This document shows, one piece after another, positions 32,873-33,875 of a DNA stretch of 33,875 bases. A program made the position numbers and the translations under genes. The notes under the pieces were generated by a model that ran no database searches, had not been told where the DNA came from, and worked only from the letters and a program-made list of their open reading frames with translations. The DNA is from Acidimicrobiia bacterium. Lineage in GTDB: Bacteria; Actinomycetota; Acidimicrobiia; Acidimicrobiales; SZUA-35. Numbering within the stretch: the first letter of the stretch is position 1; the number at the start of each line of letters is the position of its first letter. The stretch spans positions 1 through 33,875 of the forward strand of contig QIKW01000192.1 in the NCBI GenBank assembly GCA_003231975.1. Reading direction: 5' to 3'.

Positions 32873-33875
32873 TCGCCGGTGAGGGGTTCGCTTCGGAGTA
32901 GGGCAACCCACAGGCACACCGCAACCAACAGGTCCGACAGCAAGGTGGCAATCACCGCTCCACGCCAGTCGTACCTCGGGATCAGCACAAAGTTCATTGC
33001 CACGTTCAGGCCAGCGGCTCCCAGCAGAATTCTGGTTACCCAGAGCTGGCGCCCGGTTGCGGTTAGCCCTCTCGCCGCGTACTGCTGGCCCGCAATCAGA
33101 ACTGGGAGCGCCGCCAGCGCTCGCACAATCACCGACGGATCAATCTCGCCATCGTCGAGCAGTCTTGTCAGAAGGGGAGCGGCCAGCCACAGAGCGGCGC
33201 CGCAAAGAACGGCGTACGCGCCGCCAACGGCCGTGTGCCGCACAGCCATCCCCGGGATCTTGTTAGGGCTTCTCTGGCCGATCCTGAAGAACTTGGTGAG
33301 GGTTGCATTCAGCAGGGCATTCAACGGTTGAACTGCCGCCTGGATCACCCGATAGGCCACCGCGTATGCAGCCGTGACCTCGGCGAATCCGAATCCGGCC
33401 AGCATTGCCTTGTCTGCGTCGTTCTTTATTCCAATGGCGCTGCCGTTGAACGAATAGAGCAGGCCCTCTCGGGCGTACGCAACGCTTGGACGATCAGGAG
33501 CCTCACTTGGAATCCCGCCTAGCTGCTTCACAACGAACAATCCTGACAGCGCCGCTATCACCTCAACCCCTAAGTGAAGGCCAACCCATACACCCAAGCT
33601 CGTCTGGTCAGAAAGTACGAACCCCACCGCGGCGATGGCTCTGCCAAACCGGCTAACAAGTTGGGGCAGCGATGCGCCCCGGCTATCGCCAACCGAGCGG
33701 GCAATCTGGCGCGTCACTACCATGATCCGGCCGAACACAATCTCGCTGACCACGAGGGTTGCCCCGACAGCAAACGGCGTGGCTGAGGCCAGAATCGGAA
33801 GGCTGGCGATCAGGCCCAGAGTGCCGATTGTTATGCCAACTCCGAACACAGCAACACCCCTTGAAACGGACCGTT
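32848..33875 (-). CDS. Wzx-type flippase, 5' end beyond the window
   Basis: The reading frame stays open past the GTG at 33849 to the window edge, so the 342 codons seen are an incomplete gene that lacks its N-terminus. The visible part has about ten hydrophobic segments and the polysaccharide-synthase pattern. It includes the NDADKAMLAGFGFAEVTAAYAVAYR region, comparable to the INGDKAVMNFYGLASDAGLYGAAYR region of the flippase at 1083 in both lysine and aromatic residues. It should move lipid-linked repeat units across the membrane. It is convergent with the second polymerase gene, overlapping by 25 nt at the stops. A complete protein of roughly 420 residues is expected. Confidence 0.8.
   Translation of the reverse strand, partial: RSVSRGVAVFGVGITIGTLGLIASLPILASATPFAVGATLVVSEIVFGRIMVVTRQIARSVGDSRGASLPQLVSRFGRAIAAVGFVLSDQTSLGVWVGLHLGVEVIAALSGLFVVKQLGGIPSEAPDRPSVAYAREGLLYSFNGSAIGIKNDADKAMLAGFGFAEVTAAYAVAYRVIQAAVQPLNALLNATLTKFFRIGQRSPNKIPGMAVRHTAVGGAYAVLCGAALWLAAPLLTRLLDDGEIDPSVIVRALAALPVLIAGQQYAARGLTATGRQLWVTRILLGAAGLNVAMNFVLIPRYDWRGAVIATLLSDLLVAVCLWVALLRSEPLTGDYPEKALE

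Overview
The window is one continuous exopolysaccharide or capsule biosynthesis locus. It holds 27 protein genes, the last one running off the right edge, and no rRNA, tRNA, phage or transposase genes. The DNA is GC-rich, uses many GTG and TTG starts, and packs genes in ATGA, GTGA and TTGA overlaps. No outer-membrane export protein (Wza) or LPS lipid-A/core gene is visible. This fits a Gram-positive-type actinobacterium; an Acidimicrobiia-like lineage is possible but is only an inference.

Left part (1-9300): a hairpin-rich repeat array, a GT2 glycosyltransferase, a Wzx-type flippase, a heparan-sulfotransferase-like enzyme, two paralogous sulfotransferases, two GT4 glycosyltransferases and a Wzy-type polymerase, arranged as short alternating operons.

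Centre (9380-19929): one long plus-strand operon with a Gfo/Idh/MocA oxidoreductase, an SDR, a GT4, a GH74-like beta-propeller lipoprotein, a WecG/TagA glycosyltransferase, a GT2, a Wzz/Wzc-like protein with a destroyed Walker A motif and a long basic tail, and a glucose-1-phosphate cytidylyltransferase. It meets two minus-strand phosphoglycosyl transferases (one short, one long) and an IspD/TarI-like cytidylyltransferase.

Right part (23123-33875): a sugar-nucleotide operon (UDP-xylose-synthase-like SDR, UDP-glucose 6-dehydrogenase, RmlC-like epimerase, homoserine-dehydrogenase-like oxidoreductase), a second repeat/hairpin region, a large HAD-type protein, a second Wzc-like protein with an intact P-loop, a second Wzy-type polymerase and a second flippase.

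Read together: PGTs load the first sugar phosphate on undecaprenyl phosphate, five GT2/GT4 enzymes plus the TagA-type enzyme build the repeat unit, sulfotransferases decorate it, Wzx flips it, Wzy polymerises it and Wzz/Wzc proteins set chain length. Wzx, Wzy, Wzc-like and PGT functions are all present twice, so the locus may encode two assembly lines or a merger of two clusters. UDP-glucuronate and UDP-xylose are the best supported activated sugars. A GH74-like enzyme beside UDP-xylose synthesis raises the possibility of a sulfated, xylose-bearing glucan-type polymer.
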